Source of the DNA: Syntrophaceae bacterium UBA6087
GTDB taxonomy: Bacteria > Desulfobacterota > Desulfomonilia > UBA1062
Reading direction: 5' to 3'
NCBI GenBank assembly: GCA_002448235.1
Contig: DIXF01000009.1
Span: 36,015 to 100,014 of the forward strand
Length of the DNA stretch: 64,000 nt
The notes under the pieces are model-generated. The model was not told where the DNA came from. It searched no databases and saw only the letters and a list, made by a program, of their open reading frames with translations. Made by a program: the position numbers and the translations under genes. Shown here one piece after another: positions 8,817 through 18,468 of this stretch (the stretch's first letter is position 1; every line of letters starts with the position of its first letter).

Positions 8817-9194
8817 TCAGGCAACTCTGGGTATATCGCCGGGTGAGTTCCAGGCATCCTGCTCCAGCGGGGGCAATCCCCAGGCTGCCCTGGCCTTGTC
8901 GCACCGTTCATTCGGCAAGCCTTTTATCCACGATGCATCGAAGTCCCGGCAGACGGACGAGCGGTTTTCATAGATGGTGCACCGGACCTTTTCCCCGATG
9001 TTCCCCTCCAAAGCGATGCACCTGGGCGTGCTGCCGTCCATCCCGATCATCATTCTCCTGAAATCGTTGAGCTTTCTGGTCAGCAGGACGGGAACACCTC
9101 CGGGCGTCGCGTCATCGGCCTCGGCCCAGTAAAATGATGCCCGGTAAAATGCGCAACATGCCCCGCATGTCAGACACGGGTTCGGGTTTTCCAC
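8817..9194 (-). CDS. YkgJ-type cysteine-cluster protein
   Basis: This 125-residue protein contains the pattern of the YkgJ/UPF0153 zinc- or iron-chelating family: CLTCGACC near the start, RCIALEG in the middle, VRCTIYENRSSVCRDF and a final ERCDKAR. Eight cysteines in this order probably bind a metal or an Fe-S centre. The function of the family is not established. The gene converges on the flavodiiron gene with a 21-base gap. Confidence 0.85.
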   Translation of the reverse strand: MENPNPCLTCGACCAFYRASFYWAEADDATPGGVPVLLTRKLNDFRRMMIGMDGSTPRCIALEGNIGEKVRCTIYENRSSVCRDFDASWIKGLPNERCDKARAAWGLPPLEQDAWNSPGDIPRVA

Positions 9195-9546
9195 TGATGC
9201 CCCTCCTTCGATGCGCCGCCCGTTCTTCAGGGACGGTCTTCTGTTTGTCTCTTACCCTTGAACCGATGATGCACTATATCGAGCAAAAACGGGAATAAAT
9301 CAACAGAATATTCATACCTGTATCGCCCCGGCACGGTAATGGGTAAAATGTCCAGACGTGAGAAATGCTTGCGCATCGTAACCGGTTCAAACCGGTATGC
9401 TTAGAGCCGCCCCTTTGTATGGCAATTACTGAGTGATCAGGGAGCTTTTGTGTCGTGGCAGGGAAACAGGCGATAAAACGCTCTCCCGCCTGTTTCCCTG
9501 AGCTGAAATCATCTCTTGGCTCGTAAGCCTTCTTTCTTACCCTTCT
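9195..9546. other. 352-base gap with two hairpins, no gene seen
   Basis: No convincing reading frame lies here. A short palindrome (ACCGGTT CA AACCGGT, 9381-9396) and a long perfect hairpin (9459-9500, listed separately) are the only structures I can see. Confidence 0.5.
9459..9500 (-). terminator. Long hairpin downstream of the AOR gene
   Basis: A perfect 14-bp stem, CAGGGAAACAGGCG with CGCCTGTTTCCCTG, around a 14-base loop lies 46 bases beyond the AOR stop codon in the direction of its transcription. There is no clear U-tract on either side, so it could be a terminator, an RNA-stability hairpin or a regulatory inverted repeat. Confidence 0.55.
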
Positions 9547-11379
9547 TCAGGAGCCGTATAAATCACGGCCGACCTCGCTCAAGCCAAGCTCTTCGAGCTT
9601 TTCACGCGCCGGCATGCCGGTTTCCCAGTCCCATTTGCGGTAGGCGTAGTAGTCATGCAGCAGGAGGTCCATGTCAGGCGATGTTCCCGCCGTGCTGCCT
9701 TCCTTTAAAGGTTCCAGGCAGATCTTCGGGATCTTGTCCTGGTCCCGGGTGAGGCCGAGCTTGTTGCTGATGGCCCTTTTCAGGTTGATGGAACGGTCTC
9801 CGGTGGTGAGGATCTCGTCGGGCGTGACGTCCCAGCCGGTAATCGCCTTCATGATACGGCCGAGCTGCGTGGCGGTCAGCGGCGAGAACTTGCACAGCGC
9901 GAACGAGTCGTAGAGGTCTTTGAAGCTCTGGTACTTGGCGGCGCTCTCGCCCTTGCCCACGGAGGACAGGCGGTCGCCGGGCAGAATCATGTATTCCATA
10001 ACCGGCGTTCCGAGATCCACGGAGTAGTAGTCTCCCTTCAGGTGACAGGCCCCCCTGGGACCGGTCGCATAAGATACGGCCATGCCGTGGAATGCCCGGG
10101 GATCGTGCATCGGGAATTCCATGCCCTTGACCTGCGCCGCCTCTCCCTCGTCGCGTCCGAGCTCCCTGGCCATGGCAAGCGTGCCCCGGGAAAGCAGCTT
10201 TCCGATCCCCTCGCCGTTGATGATCATCTCCACGAGCTTCACGATAGCTTCGGCATCTCCCCACCCGATCTCCATGCCTGCCATCTCTTTCGTAATCGCG
10301 CCTCTTTCATAGAGGTACATGGCATATGCAATGGAGACACCCGCGGCGATGGTGTCGATGCCGTGGGTGTTGCAGAGATGGTTGCATGCAAGGATGGAGT
10401 CGAGGTCGAAGTTCATGCACAGAGGCCCGAAGGCCATGGTGGTCTCGTACTCGGGACCGTCGACGGTCTTGCCGGTCTTGAGGTCGGTCACTTCCCTGCC
10501 GCATCCTATGGGGCAGCCTGCGCAGGCATAGTTCTCCACCAGGTACTTCTGCCGGAGCGTCTGGCCCGTGACCTTTTCCACCGGGAACACGCTCTTGGTG
10601 AAATACTTGGCCGGGACATCGGCAAGCGTCATGGCCATGTCCGAATACAGGAGCGTGCCGTATTCTTTGTAGGCAATGGTGATGAAATTCTGCTTGATGG
10701 TTGCATGCGCCTCTTTGGCGAGCTCGGTCACCCGGGTGGGCTCGGCGAGCTCGGTCCGCATATTGCCCGATGCGACCACAGCCTTGAGGTTTTTCGAACC
10801 CATCAGCGCACCCAGGCCGCAGCGGCCCGCAGACCGGCCTGCATCGTTCTGGATGGCTGCGGTCTTCACCATATTCTCGCCGGCCGTCCCGATGCTCGCC
10901 ATGCCGAGCCCGGTCAGGCCGAGCTCCTCTTTGAGCAGCGCCTGGACCTCGTAGGTATCCTTGCCCCAGATTGAAGCGGCATCCCTGATCTCTGCTGTGC
11001 CTTTGTCGATAAAGAGATACACCGGTTTGTCCGAGCGGCCGGTGATGAAGATGCCGTCATACCCCGCCCCCTTGAGCTTGAAGGGGAAGGCGCCGCCGCT
11101 CGTGGCCTCTCCCCACCAGCCCGTGAGCGGCGATATGCCTGCAACGGCATACCTGCTCACCATGGGGATGGAGGTGAGGGCGAACGGCCCGGTGGCGAAG
11201 ACCAGCGGGCTCGAAGGGGCAAGCGGGTCCATGCCCTTTTTTACATGGGGATAGATGAGATGGGCGGCCAGGGTCGCCCCGCCGATATATTTCCGGTATA
11301 TATTCTCGGAGATGGGCATGTCCTCAGTCGTATGGGTGTCCAGATCTACTTTGAGAAAACGTCCGTGGTATCCGTACAT
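9547..11379 (-). CDS. Tungsten-containing aldehyde:ferredoxin oxidoreductase
   Basis: This 610-residue protein matches the AOR family in length and layout. The N-terminal domain starts GYHGRFLKVDLDT, with YIGGATLAA and ATGPF segments that hold the bis-pterin cofactor. The [4Fe-4S] ligands are CAGCPIGC at about residues 284-292 and a late Cys in LCKFSP near residue 495. The enzyme interconverts aldehydes and carboxylates with ferredoxin. ATG 11379 has GGGAGGG upstream; a longer frame to 11427 runs into the preceding gene. It lies 16 bases after the iron alcohol dehydrogenase gene, making an acid-aldehyde-alcohol pair. The substrate range is unknown. Confidence 0.93.
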   Translation of the reverse strand: MYGYHGRFLKVDLDTHTTEDMPISENIYRKYIGGATLAAHLIYPHVKKGMDPLAPSSPLVFATGPFALTSIPMVSRYAVAGISPLTGWWGEATSGGAFPFKLKGAGYDGIFITGRSDKPVYLFIDKGTAEIRDAASIWGKDTYEVQALLKEELGLTGLGMASIGTAGENMVKTAAIQNDAGRSAGRCGLGALMGSKNLKAVVASGNMRTELAEPTRVTELAKEAHATIKQNFITIAYKEYGTLLYSDMAMTLADVPAKYFTKSVFPVEKVTGQTLRQKYLVENYACAGCPIGCGREVTDLKTGKTVDGPEYETTMAFGPLCMNFDLDSILACNHLCNTHGIDTIAAGVSIAYAMYLYERGAITKEMAGMEIGWGDAEAIVKLVEMIINGEGIGKLLSRGTLAMARELGRDEGEAAQVKGMEFPMHDPRAFHGMAVSYATGPRGACHLKGDYYSVDLGTPVMEYMILPGDRLSSVGKGESAAKYQSFKDLYDSFALCKFSPLTATQLGRIMKAITGWDVTPDEILTTGDRSINLKRAISNKLGLTRDQDKIPKICLEPLKEGSTAGTSPDMDLLLHDYYAYRKWDWETGMPAREKLEELGLSEVGRDLYGS

Positions 11380-11395
11380 ATCTTGTACCCTCCCT

Positions 11396-12664
11396 TTAAA
11401 AATCAACGTCCTGCCCGTGATACGCACACTGCAGGATCTTCTGGCTCTCAGCCCTGGTTATCGGCCGGGGGCTGAAGAAGGTATCGATGTCCTCGATGGC
11501 GAACGTCACCATCTCTTCCATCCTGTTATTGAAGTCATCCTCTGGAATGCCCAGGTCCTTGAACGAGCAGGGCGCATCGAGCTCTTTGAGGATCCCTTTC
11601 ATGGCCCCTATGAGCCCGGCAAACTGCTCGTCCGCCGATGATCCCCGGAGTTTCAGCACCTCGCAGATGTCCAGAAACTTCTCCGTGACGGGACGATAAA
11701 ACTGAAGGGCATACGGAATGAGGATGCCCACGGACAAGCCGTGGTGGATGCCGAAGAGGCCGCCAACGGCATGGCCGAACCCGTGGGTGAGCGCGCAGCT
11801 GTTCTGGCCGAAGCAGGCTCCTGCCATGGTTGCAGCGATGTGCATCCGTAAGCGCGACTCGCGGTCCTTGCCGTTGCGAAACGCACGCGGCAGATACCGG
11901 AAGATGAGCTTTATGGCGCGCAGTCCCATGGCATCAGTGATGTCGTTGGAGGCTGGGGTCATGATCCCGTCAACGGCGTGTGCAAGGGCGTCGAGTCCGG
12001 TCCCTGCCGTGAGCTTCGGCGGCATGGATACCGTGAACTCCGGGTCCAGGATGGCGAGATCCGGAAACAAATCGCCGTTGGCGATGGGGATTTTGCGATG
12101 GGTTTCAGGATCGTGGAGCACGGCGGCCATGGTGCACTCCGAGCCTGTCCCGCTCGTGGTAGGGATGACCGTGAGCCCTGCTTTCTTGCGAAGCCCCAGC
12201 AGCCCCAGCGGGTGGACCTGCCCGAGATCGGTGATATCGGGCCGCTCATAGAGCACCCATGCAGCCTTGGCGGTGTCGATGACCGATCCTCCGCCCACGG
12301 CAAAGATCATGTCGGGTTCGAACGTGGTCATCTCGGCGCCGCATTCCTTGACATTGTCGATGGGTGCCTCCGGCTGGGCCTTGTTCCAGATGTGCGTGGT
12401 GAACCCCGCGCCTTCGAGCACCCTGGCGGCCTTCAGCGCAAACTTCTCGCTGAACTCGTCGGTGACGAAGAAGCTCCTCTTCGTGGTGCAGCGCGTGGTG
12501 AAAATGTCGATGATCGACGGCTGGGGCATGAACGCCTCTGCCAGGGAGTTCGCCCCGATCACCAGAGCCGGCATGTTGAAAAAAGAGGCAAGGCCCTTGA
12601 TGGATGTGGATGTGGCGAGCGGAAGCAGGGACTTGATCCCCGGATCCTGAAACCAGTATGTCAT
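11396..12664 (-). CDS. Iron-containing (group III) alcohol dehydrogenase
   Basis: This 422-residue protein has the family-III alcohol dehydrogenase layout: the NAD(P) loop in FAVGGGSVIDTAKA, the TTSGTGSE segment, and metal ligands in GLDALAHAVDG, LTHGFGHAVGG and GIHHG. It would oxidise an alcohol to an aldehyde or the reverse. The aldehyde product would be handled by the AOR encoded 16 bases downstream, so the two are almost certainly one operon. The start has GGAGGATGAACGT before the ATG. The substrate cannot be read. Confidence 0.93.
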   Translation of the reverse strand: MTYWFQDPGIKSLLPLATSTSIKGLASFFNMPALVIGANSLAEAFMPQPSIIDIFTTRCTTKRSFFVTDEFSEKFALKAARVLEGAGFTTHIWNKAQPEAPIDNVKECGAEMTTFEPDMIFAVGGGSVIDTAKAAWVLYERPDITDLGQVHPLGLLGLRKKAGLTVIPTTSGTGSECTMAAVLHDPETHRKIPIANGDLFPDLAILDPEFTVSMPPKLTAGTGLDALAHAVDGIMTPASNDITDAMGLRAIKLIFRYLPRAFRNGKDRESRLRMHIAATMAGACFGQNSCALTHGFGHAVGGLFGIHHGLSVGILIPYALQFYRPVTEKFLDICEVLKLRGSSADEQFAGLIGAMKGILKELDAPCSFKDLGIPEDDFNNRMEEMVTFAIEDIDTFFSPRPITRAESQKILQCAYHGQDVDF

Positions 12665-12783
12665 ACGTTCATCCTCCTCTTTTAAAATTTCTTCATCTCT
12701 TAATGATAACTCCTGTTATACCAAAAGGAATGCATGCCGCAGGAAAATCGATCCGTGGCAGGTCTCCATGGCCGTGAAGCGTT

Positions 12784-13617
12784 CTAGGGTTCCATGAGGA
12801 ACCTTCCCACGGCTTCACTGGAGAGCTCATAGCCTTTCTGGGAAAGACGTTTACAGAACCACTGCACCCATGCTTCCGGCCCGACGGGAATCACGGAGCG
12901 GTTGTTCCTCACCGCACTCAGCACCGCAGAGGCGACCCGTTCGGGAGGCCAACCAAATCTTTTGTAGAAATCCGCCACACCCTGATTGCCGGCCCGTGCG
13001 TCCTTTTTCAATTTCATGCGGCCATCGGCGACTATGCGTGTATCAATGATGCCAGGGCATATGGTGGATACCCCGATTCCATACTTTTTCATCTCCGCCC
13101 GAAGCGATTCGCCGAGTCCGGCTATCGCAAACTTCGTGGAGCAATAGGCTGCCATCCCCGGTGTGGCGCACAGGCCTGAGACGCTCGATGTGTTTACGAC
13201 ATGGCCGAATTTCCTGGAGATCATATGAGGCAGGAAGGCCTTTACACTGAAGAGCACTCCCCAGAAATTGACGGAGAAGATCCACTGAAAATCCTCTATA
13301 GTCGTATCTTCGAAACTCGAACCGATGGCCACCCCTGCGTTGTTGAACAGGATATCCACATGGCCCCGCTCCCTGATCGCAGCCTCTGCGAACTCATCCA
13401 CCTGAGCCCTGTCCGATATATCCACTCTCCTTGCAAGAACCCGCGCACCGTATCCGGTTATCTTTCCCGCGACCTCTTTAAGCCTTTCTTCATGGATATC
13501 CGCGATGACCAGGTCCGAGCCTTCTTTCGCGAATGCCAGGGCTGTTGCCCTTCCAATGCCTGAACCGGCTCCCGTGATGACCGTGACCTTGCCCTTGAAA
13601 TCTTTTATGCCCGGCAT
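12784..13617 (-). CDS. Short-chain dehydrogenase/reductase
   Basis: This 277-residue SDR shows TGAGSGIGRA (cofactor loop), NNAGVAIG, the catalytic Ser in NTSSVSG and YCSTK with catalytic Tyr and Lys. DIHEERLKE after the second strand suggests NAD(H) preference. A C-terminal extension beyond residue 235 (RNNRSVIPVGPEAW) resembles SDRs acting on long or lipid-like substrates. The next gene upstream is also an SDR, 76 bases away; the two differ in sequence and are not a recent duplication. Substrate unknown. Confidence 0.9.
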   Translation of the reverse strand: MPGIKDFKGKVTVITGAGSGIGRATALAFAKEGSDLVIADIHEERLKEVAGKITGYGARVLARRVDISDRAQVDEFAEAAIRERGHVDILFNNAGVAIGSSFEDTTIEDFQWIFSVNFWGVLFSVKAFLPHMISRKFGHVVNTSSVSGLCATPGMAAYCSTKFAIAGLGESLRAEMKKYGIGVSTICPGIIDTRIVADGRMKLKKDARAGNQGVADFYKRFGWPPERVASAVLSAVRNNRSVIPVGPEAWVQWFCKRLSQKGYELSSEAVGRFLMEP

Positions 13618-13693
13618 GCACGCCTCCTTTTAAGAATTTTTATATATCAGGACACCCGGATAAGAACTCCTCTTCCGGACAAATGAACCTCCT

Positions 13694-14479
13694 TCACCGC
13701 GCCTGAGCGGAAACGATGTGGACGAACCGGGAAAAGAAGTCCGCTCCCTTGGCGAATATGCCCGGATACACATGCAGCTTTCCTTTTCTGATCCCCTGGA
13801 TGGATTCCGCAACCACCTTCCTGGGATCGTTCATCAGGAATCGGGGCAGAGGCCTGAGCTTTGCGTTTCCATACCCGGGCGACTTGAGCAGCTCGGTTTT
13901 CACCCACCAGGGATAGATGTTCGTGACAAGGACGCCTTTACCTTTAAGCTCTCCGGAGAGCGCCATCCCGAAGCCCCGGATTCCGAACTTGGAGCAGGAG
14001 TACGGCACACCAAAGGCAGTGGCGGAAAAGCCTGCAACGGACGACAGGAACACGATGTGGCCGTTCCCCCGCTCAACCATGCCGGGGAGAAACCGGTAGG
14101 TGAGGTCCATGGGAGCAAGGAGGTTCACCCCCATGAGCGTCTTCCATCTTTCTTCGGGGAGCTCGTGGAAATACCCGTAATTGATCAGCCCCGCATTATT
14201 GATGAGCATATCCGGCGTCCCGCAGAGAGACATACACCCGTTGTACAGGGCAACGCACCCGCTCACCTCGGAGATATCAGATACGATAAAGCCCAGCACG
14301 CGGCCGTGGCCGTTTCTGAATGCCGTATCCAGCTCCCTTGCCGCGTTTTCGAGCCGTTCCTCCTGAGAATCCGCAAGCACGACCATCGCCCCGAGCCGAA
14401 GCAGCTGCCGGGCAAACTCCTGTCCCAATCCCCCTGCCGCACCGGTGATCAGGATCGTTTTTCCCACAAGATCTTTCAT
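13694..14479 (-). CDS. Short-chain dehydrogenase/reductase
   Basis: This 261-residue SDR has TGAAGGLGQEFA, LINNAGLINYG, the catalytic Ser in FLSSVAG, and YSCSKFGIRGFG with catalytic Tyr and Lys. Start 14479 has GAGGTG upstream; a TTG at 14500 is a weaker alternative. It is followed by the second SDR gene in the same direction. The C-terminal part (YPGIFAKGADFFSRF) is hydrophobic, as in SDRs that handle lipid-linked substrates. Substrate unknown. Confidence 0.9.
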   Translation of the reverse strand: MKDLVGKTILITGAAGGLGQEFARQLLRLGAMVVLADSQEERLENAARELDTAFRNGHGRVLGFIVSDISEVSGCVALYNGCMSLCGTPDMLINNAGLINYGYFHELPEERWKTLMGVNLLAPMDLTYRFLPGMVERGNGHIVFLSSVAGFSATAFGVPYSCSKFGIRGFGMALSGELKGKGVLVTNIYPWWVKTELLKSPGYGNAKLRPLPRFLMNDPRKVVAESIQGIRKGKLHVYPGIFAKGADFFSRFVHIVSAQAR

Positions 14480-14839
14480 ATGTGCACCTCGGACATGCAA
14501 GCCCCTCTTTCAAAAAAAAGACTGAGAATCTATCGATTCTGCCCAAAAGGTTACAGCTGGAGCGTGGCGGTGTCGCCCCGGATTATAATCTCGAACGAAA
14601 AAATCGTCCGATATCGTATACCTGAACACTTTCATGCAGGGAATCGAGACCTGAGGGATTCTCGAAAAGAAATTATTGGAAAAAAAAGGGGCTCCCTTCA
14701 GCAGACGGAAACGTAATCGCCTGACCAATGAATCGTTGAGGGTAAGATCCCGAACGACACCTCATGCGGCCAGGCGTACGCACCGTAAAAAAGACTCGTG
14801 GCGGCTCAAAACCTACGATGCGCCTTTATCGGTAAATAC
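14480..14839. other. 360-base gap, nothing recognised
   Basis: Between the SDR start and the glucan phosphorylase stop there is no convincing reading frame and no clear hairpin. A run of As before four Gs near 14680-14695 is the only obvious oddity. The upstream promoter of the SDR pair should lie in the left part. Confidence 0.4.
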
Positions 14840-16975
14840 TTACACCTCCGTGGATGTGGAGCTCGCCGCCGGCAGGTAGAAACGCTCGGTATAGTCCTTG
14901 ACCATGCGGTCCGCGATGAAACGCCATCCCAGGGTCTTCATGGCGTGCTTCATCCGCTCGACCCACAAGGCGGGTATGCCCTGGCTGTCCCGCTTGTAAT
15001 ACAGCGGGATCACTTCCTCTTCGAGGGCCTTGTAGAGGTATTCCGCGTCCCGCTTGTACTGGACATCGGGATTGTTGTGCATGCCGCCGTGACCGATGGC
15101 GAAGCCGTTCTTTCCGTCATAGGCCTCGTTCCACCAGCCGTCGAGGACCGAAAGGTTCAGTCCGCCGTTCAAGACGACCTTCTGGCCGCTCGTCCCGCAG
15201 GCCTCCAGAGGTCTCCTGGGGTTGTTCAGCCAGACGTCCACGCCCTGCACGAGATGGCGGGCCACATTGTAGTCGTAGTCTTCCACGAAAACGAGCCTGC
15301 GCCTGAGCTTCTTGTCGCAGCTGAACCGCGCGATGCGCTGCAGCAGCGCCTTGCCCTGATCGTCCCGCGGGTGGGCCTTGCCGGCGAAGATAATCTGGAT
15401 GGGTCTTTTGGGATCGTTGATGAGCTTTATTATCCGTTCGGGCTGTGAGAGGATGAGATCGCTCCTCTTGTACGTCGCAAACCTCCGGGCGCATCCGATG
15501 GTGAGGATGTCCGGGTCGAGTATCTTTTCGATCTGCTTGACGCTTTCCCGCTTCCCGATACGCTCGGCCTGCAGGTTCAGCCGCCTGCGCACGAAACGGA
15601 TGAGCCGCATCTTCAGACTCTGGTGGGTCTCCCACAGCTCGCCGTCGTCGATCTCATCCATATCCTCCCATATATCGGCGTGCACCATCCGGGTAGGCCA
15701 GTCCTGGCCCAAACGGGTCTGGAAAAGCTGGTGCATCTGGGGAGCAAGCCAGGAGAGGACATGGACGCCGTTCGTGATGTGGCCGATGGGCACTTCCGCC
15801 TCCGCCCTGCCGGGCCAGAGATTCTTCCACATGAGGCGGCTCACGCCCCCGTGGATCGAGGACACGCCGTTGGCCCTGCGGGAGCCCTTGAGCGCAAGCA
15901 CCGTCATGCAGAACGTCTCGGTATTGTCGTGCGGGTTGACCCTGCCCAGGGCCATGAAGTCCTCATGGCTCACGCCGAGCCTCTCCCGGAAAACGCCGAG
16001 CTGCTCTTCCACCAGTCCGCCCGGGAACCGGTCATGACCCGCCTCCACCGGGGTGTGGGTGGTGAATACGGTATAAAGCGATATGCGCCGGAGCGCCCGA
16101 TGAAACGGGATATCGTCGTACTCCATGACGCGCCTGATCTCTTCGAGAATGGCGAATGCGCTGTGCCCCTCGTTCAGGTGCAGCACGCCGGGATAGATGT
16201 TCAGCGCCTGCAGGACCCTTGCCCCGCCTATGCCCAAGAGCAGCTCCTGCCGGATCCGGAGCTTGATGTCGCCGCCGTAGAGGCGGGAGGTAAGCTCTCG
16301 GTCTTCGGTTGAATTGCCTTCCACGTTCGCGTCGAGAAGCATCAGCCGGACACGGCCTACCTGGAGCTCCCAGACTTGCGCGAGCAGGGGCGTCGTTCGG
16401 GTGTCGATCCGGATAATCAGAGGTTTGCCGTCCGGGCGTGAAACCGGCCTGAGCGGCTGGTTGTCGATGTCGAGGTTCTTGTAGTCCTCTTCCTGCCAGC
16501 CCTCGCTGTTCAGGCGCTGGCTGAAATAGCCCTGCCGGTAGAGAAGCCCGATGCCGATAAGCGGCACGCCCAAGTCCGATGCGCTCTTCAGGTGGTCGCC
16601 CGCAAGGATGCCCAGCCCTCCCGAATAGATGGGCAGAGATTCGTGGAGACCGAACTCGGCAGAGAAATAGGCGACCGGCCGGTTGTTCAGGTTGCCGCCA
16701 TGGACGCTGCCCCAGGTCTTTTCCGGCTCCATGTACTCACCCAGCCGTCTGAAGGCATAGTTGATGCGGCTGTGGAGCACCAGCTCGGAAGCCCGGTCTT
16801 CTATCTGCTCCGGGGAGATCCGGTTGAGAAAGGCGATGGGGTTGTGCTCGACCTGCCTCCAGAGATGCGGATCCAGGTCGGTCAGGAAGCTGATGAGCTC
16901 GGGATGCCATGTCCACCACAGATTATATGCAAGGGCGCGAAGACGTTCATGGAGATGGTTTTCAGTTCCTGCCAT
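14840..16975 (-). CDS. glgP: Alpha-glucan (maltodextrin/glycogen) phosphorylase
   Basis: This 711-residue protein is of the shorter, thermophile/bacterial type of glucan phosphorylase, starting with the DUF3417-like segment LAYNLWWTWHPE. VAYFSAEFGLHESLPIYSGGLG is the substrate-domain signature, TTHTPVEAGHDRF follows, and ACGTSGQKVVLNGGLN holds the PLP-binding lysine at about K599. The enzyme releases glucose-1-phosphate from storage glucan using phosphate. The start has GAGGAGG nine bases upstream. It is not next to other glycogen genes here. Confidence 0.92.
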   Translation of the reverse strand: MAGTENHLHERLRALAYNLWWTWHPELISFLTDLDPHLWRQVEHNPIAFLNRISPEQIEDRASELVLHSRINYAFRRLGEYMEPEKTWGSVHGGNLNNRPVAYFSAEFGLHESLPIYSGGLGILAGDHLKSASDLGVPLIGIGLLYRQGYFSQRLNSEGWQEEDYKNLDIDNQPLRPVSRPDGKPLIIRIDTRTTPLLAQVWELQVGRVRLMLLDANVEGNSTEDRELTSRLYGGDIKLRIRQELLLGIGGARVLQALNIYPGVLHLNEGHSAFAILEEIRRVMEYDDIPFHRALRRISLYTVFTTHTPVEAGHDRFPGGLVEEQLGVFRERLGVSHEDFMALGRVNPHDNTETFCMTVLALKGSRRANGVSSIHGGVSRLMWKNLWPGRAEAEVPIGHITNGVHVLSWLAPQMHQLFQTRLGQDWPTRMVHADIWEDMDEIDDGELWETHQSLKMRLIRFVRRRLNLQAERIGKRESVKQIEKILDPDILTIGCARRFATYKRSDLILSQPERIIKLINDPKRPIQIIFAGKAHPRDDQGKALLQRIARFSCDKKLRRRLVFVEDYDYNVARHLVQGVDVWLNNPRRPLEACGTSGQKVVLNGGLNLSVLDGWWNEAYDGKNGFAIGHGGMHNNPDVQYKRDAEYLYKALEEEVIPLYYKRDSQGIPALWVERMKHAMKTLGWRFIADRMVKDYTERFYLPAASSTSTEV

Positions 16976-17139
16976 GTAAGGAAACCTCCTCTAGCGTTAA
17001 ACGATCAAGATTGAGAACTCAATAATATCAAACCGATTCTTGTATTCATATATCACGAAACAACACTCTGGAACACGTGAAAAGACACTCCCTCCGGGCC
17101 AAGGCTGTGCCGCACCGTCGGGCAGGCCTTCGACCCTCT

Positions 17140-18444
17140 TTAAAACAGCGGGACGATGTTGGCCTTGCTTCCGTTGAGCTTCGCGGCAATGAACAACGCA
17201 GCGGAGCTCAGCATGTCCGCTTTCGAAAGCATGAACGGAATGATTCCCATCTGCCTGCACAGGCCGTGGACCGTCTGCGCCAGGTCGTTGCAGCCCGGGC
17301 TCATGGTCACGTTGCGCTTGCCCAGACGGTTCTGGAGGGCAACTCCGTGCTCCTGGATTGCACAGCTCCCGGCGATATGCACCCTGCCCTGGATTCGGTC
17401 CACCTCACAGCGGTCGATGCCCTTGCCCATGAGAATCGTAAAGTCGCCTTTCCCGCCATGATCGCGATAGAGCATCTCCACCACGGTCTCGGTATTGCTG
17501 CGGCATCCCTCGCTGCAGCACCGCTCCTTGCCCCTCAGGAAGGTAAGCTCCGGCGGATAGTCGTCGAGGAGCTTTGAGGTGAGGCGCTTTCTGCGCTCTT
17601 CGAAGAGGGGGGAGTTGACGATGTCGATGCGCGCCAGATCGCCGTTTCCGATCCCCGTAGCCCGGCAGAGATCAAGGTGCTTGACCTCCCTGATATCGAA
17701 GCCGATGAGGGAGGCGGCCACTACATCGGTCGCCAGCGGGTCGGGGCCGCCCACGAGGAGGTCCATGGGCACCACGCACTTGCCGGCATTGTACACCGTG
17801 GGGTAGTGGCCGTGGGTGGTGGCGATAAGCCCGTCGATGAGGGCGAAATGAGGCCTCACCACACGGTAGATATCCGCGAATTTCTGGTGGAGGCGGTAGT
17901 TGTGGTTTGAGATCCGGCTCTGCTGGTGTACGAGGCCGAACTGGTTTTTGATGGACAGGGTCACCTGGGACATGGAGTGGGTCTTGAGCTTGGGCAGAGA
18001 GAGGTAGAAGTTTTCATCGCCCTGCTCGATGATCCGCTCGACCACAAAGCGCGAGACATCGACGAACTCTTCGACCCCCTCCAGGAATACCGGGACCGCC
18101 GGCGTCTCGTCCAGATAGACCGGGATGGCGCCCGTTTCCCTGCAGACCTTGAGATATCCGGTAGCCTGGAATACCAGTCGGGTGAAATTGGCCTGGGTGC
18201 AGTTCTCCATGACATAGACCGTACGCGCACCGCACCTCTTAAAGTAGAGGACCGTTTGCCTGAGAACCTCCGGATCGGTATAGACATGGGCCTCGGGGCC
18301 CACTCCGTTCACCTTGATGTAGACGTCCCTGCTGGACCGAAGGAGCTTCTCCCCGCCGCCGAAATGCTCGAAGACCTCGCTCACGGCGTTACCGATGCCC
18401 TGCTTCGTGTCTGCCAGAATGACTTCAGCCCTTTCGTTGCCCAT
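17140..18444 (-). CDS. DUF362 family protein
   Basis: This 434-residue protein follows the DUF362 layout: VYIKVNGVGPEAHVYTDPEV near the start, SLPKLKTHSMSQVTLSIKN in the middle, and MDLLVGGPDPLATDVVAASLIG later. Cysteines occur in KERCCSEGCRSN and in VHIAGSCA, which could hold a metal or Fe-S centre. The family's function is not settled; many members lie near redox enzymes. AAGGAGG precedes the ATG. It follows the AraC-type regulator by 24 bases in the same direction, so the two may be co-transcribed. Confidence 0.85.
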   Translation of the reverse strand: MGNERAEVILADTKQGIGNAVSEVFEHFGGGEKLLRSSRDVYIKVNGVGPEAHVYTDPEVLRQTVLYFKRCGARTVYVMENCTQANFTRLVFQATGYLKVCRETGAIPVYLDETPAVPVFLEGVEEFVDVSRFVVERIIEQGDENFYLSLPKLKTHSMSQVTLSIKNQFGLVHQQSRISNHNYRLHQKFADIYRVVRPHFALIDGLIATTHGHYPTVYNAGKCVVPMDLLVGGPDPLATDVVAASLIGFDIREVKHLDLCRATGIGNGDLARIDIVNSPLFEERRKRLTSKLLDDYPPELTFLRGKERCCSEGCRSNTETVVEMLYRDHGGKGDFTILMGKGIDRCEVDRIQGRVHIAGSCAIQEHGVALQNRLGKRNVTMSPGCNDLAQTVHGLCRQMGIIPFMLSKADMLSSAALFIAAKLNGSKANIVPLF

Positions 18445-18468
18445 ATTCGCCTCCTTGTTTTTTACCGG

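Noticed and set aside
12784..14479. Recent duplication of the two adjacent SDR genes
   Set aside because: The two proteins share only family motifs and differ in most other positions, so they are old paralogues at best.
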